Assembly (NCBI GenBank): GCA_030068145.1
Contig: JAPJBO010000541.1
Span: forward strand, 62,001-126,000
Direction: 5' to 3'
DNA length: 64,000 nt
From: Diplonema papillatum
Taxonomy: Eukaryota > Euglenozoa > Diplonemea > Diplonemida > Diplonemidae
The first letter of the stretch is position 1; each line of letters opens with the position of its first letter. The position numbers and the translations under genes were made by a program. Shown in pieces: positions 63,394 through 64,000 of the stretch. Below the pieces are notes generated by a model. It ran no database searches. It was not told the DNA's origin and worked only from the letters and a program-made list of their open reading frames with translations.

Positions 63394-64000
63394 TTAATGT
63401 GCTGCAGTTGGCTCTACGCTTGTAACGGACTGCTCTTCTCCTATTCTTCCCACTGGGGCGCGCATCTGCAGCGACCACTGGGTATCCGCCATTTTCGGTC
63501 TTTCCATCCTGATCTCCTGTTGTTCCATTCTGCTTCCCTCCGTACACCCATCAATCCGCCAAACTCCGACCGCTTGACTCGTCTATATGTTCCGTTGCCT
63601 TTTCCCTTTTTAGCGATACCCAGTGACTGCCTTCTCAAAGAGCATACTGCCGTCAGCTAAAAAGTAACTTGGTTTGACCTGAACGCGTACAGGTCAAATC
63701 ACAGAAACAATCGTAAAAAGAATGTAGCAGATCACGACATGTAGTCTGCGTGTGATCAACGATACAACGACGGTCAACAAAAAAAGAAGAACGAAAAAGA
63801 AGGAGGTCGGCGCCGTAGTCGCGCACCAGGAATTCAAGTGTAAACGTCCTTCTCAGTATCAAGTAGCGGTTGACGAGCGGCGATCTTTGTGTTATTCCTT
63901 CAAACTGCCTCCTCGGGAACCCCTTAGCGCTAGAGCGTTGTGCTTTTCAAAAGAAAGGAACTCACAAGAAAGCACGAGTCCACTTTCACTCTTGCGAAAC

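Larger units (their letters stand above)
61729..64000. other. 3' flank with weak minus-strand frames and a MITE
   Basis: Besides the items listed separately, a minus-strand frame at 61910-62260 (116 codons, for example HEQFLHYLSVRAPSGTARAQ) has natural composition and may be another terminal exon. No gene is supported at the right edge (63400-64000); the last 20 bases resemble the end of the dispersed repeat (ACTTTCACTC). Confidence 0.35.

Overview
The window looks like a stretch of nuclear DNA from a unicellular eukaryote. It has genes interrupted by GT-AG introns whose phases fit when joined, a myosin heavy chain, a Rab GTPase, a RhoGEF, J-domain, WW, SET and CTD-interacting-domain proteins, and fragments of an 18S rRNA gene beginning with the usual CCTGGTTGATCCTGCC. 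TAA, TAG and TGA all appear to be stops. The 18S fragment is divergent and I cannot place the lineage. There are no operons; coding blocks are separated by 0.5 to 3 kb of sequence in which much smaller, heavily spliced genes may hide.

Layout. 0-2 kb: mostly unassigned. 2.1-3.1 kb: three-repeat WW gene. 5.3-6.7 kb: an element with terminal inverted repeats carrying a broken ubiquitin-specific protease. 7.1-9.1 kb: TPR plus glycosyltransferase-like gene with two frame breaks. 10.6-11.2 kb: Rab32-like GTPase. 11.7-13.3 kb: minisatellite and a diverged inverted-repeat unit. 14.5-18.1 kb: TPR/SET gene followed by tandem copies of its own 3' end. 18.8-21.6 kb: five-exon CID zinc-finger gene (Pcf11-like). 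22.8-23.9 kb: possible ATG8-like gene. 26.0-26.7 kb: unknown helical protein. 27.7-28.8 kb: second WW gene, paralogous to the first. 29.7-30.2 kb: J-protein. 30.6-32.9 kb: spliced, mostly disordered protein. 33-41 kb: poor in long frames but with several likely small spliced genes on both strands. 41.1-42.1 kb: two 18S pieces fused tail to tail. 42.4-46.5 kb: RhoGEF with a very large insertion in its DH domain. 47.6-48.2 kb: unknown two-exon gene. 49.5 kb: RidA-family enzyme. 51.5-53.2 kb: coiled-coil protein. 54.2-55.0 kb: lysine-rich, probably nuclear protein. 55.9 kb: L-rhamnose mutarotase. 57.2-61.7 kb: intronless myosin. 61.9-62.9 kb: weak minus-strand frames. 63.1-63.4 kb: piggyBac-like MITE flanked by TTAA.

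How the genes relate. Most are housekeeping or regulatory functions with no shared pathway: membrane traffic and cytoskeleton (Rab32-like, RhoGEF, myosin, coiled-coil protein), chaperone or protein turnover (J-protein, TPR, USP relic, ATG8-like), nuclear or RNA functions (CID protein, SET protein, lysine-rich protein), and small bacterial-type enzymes (RidA, RhaM). The two WW genes share exon structure and repeat layout and are clear paralogues. No single new multi-gene system stands out. The most unusual items are the USP-bearing inverted-repeat element, the tandemly copied SET 3' end, the inverted 18S fusion, the split DH domain and a set of candidate introns of only 23-28 bases.

Limits: all splice models come from reading phases and motifs by eye; homology calls rest on remembered family motifs and no search was run.
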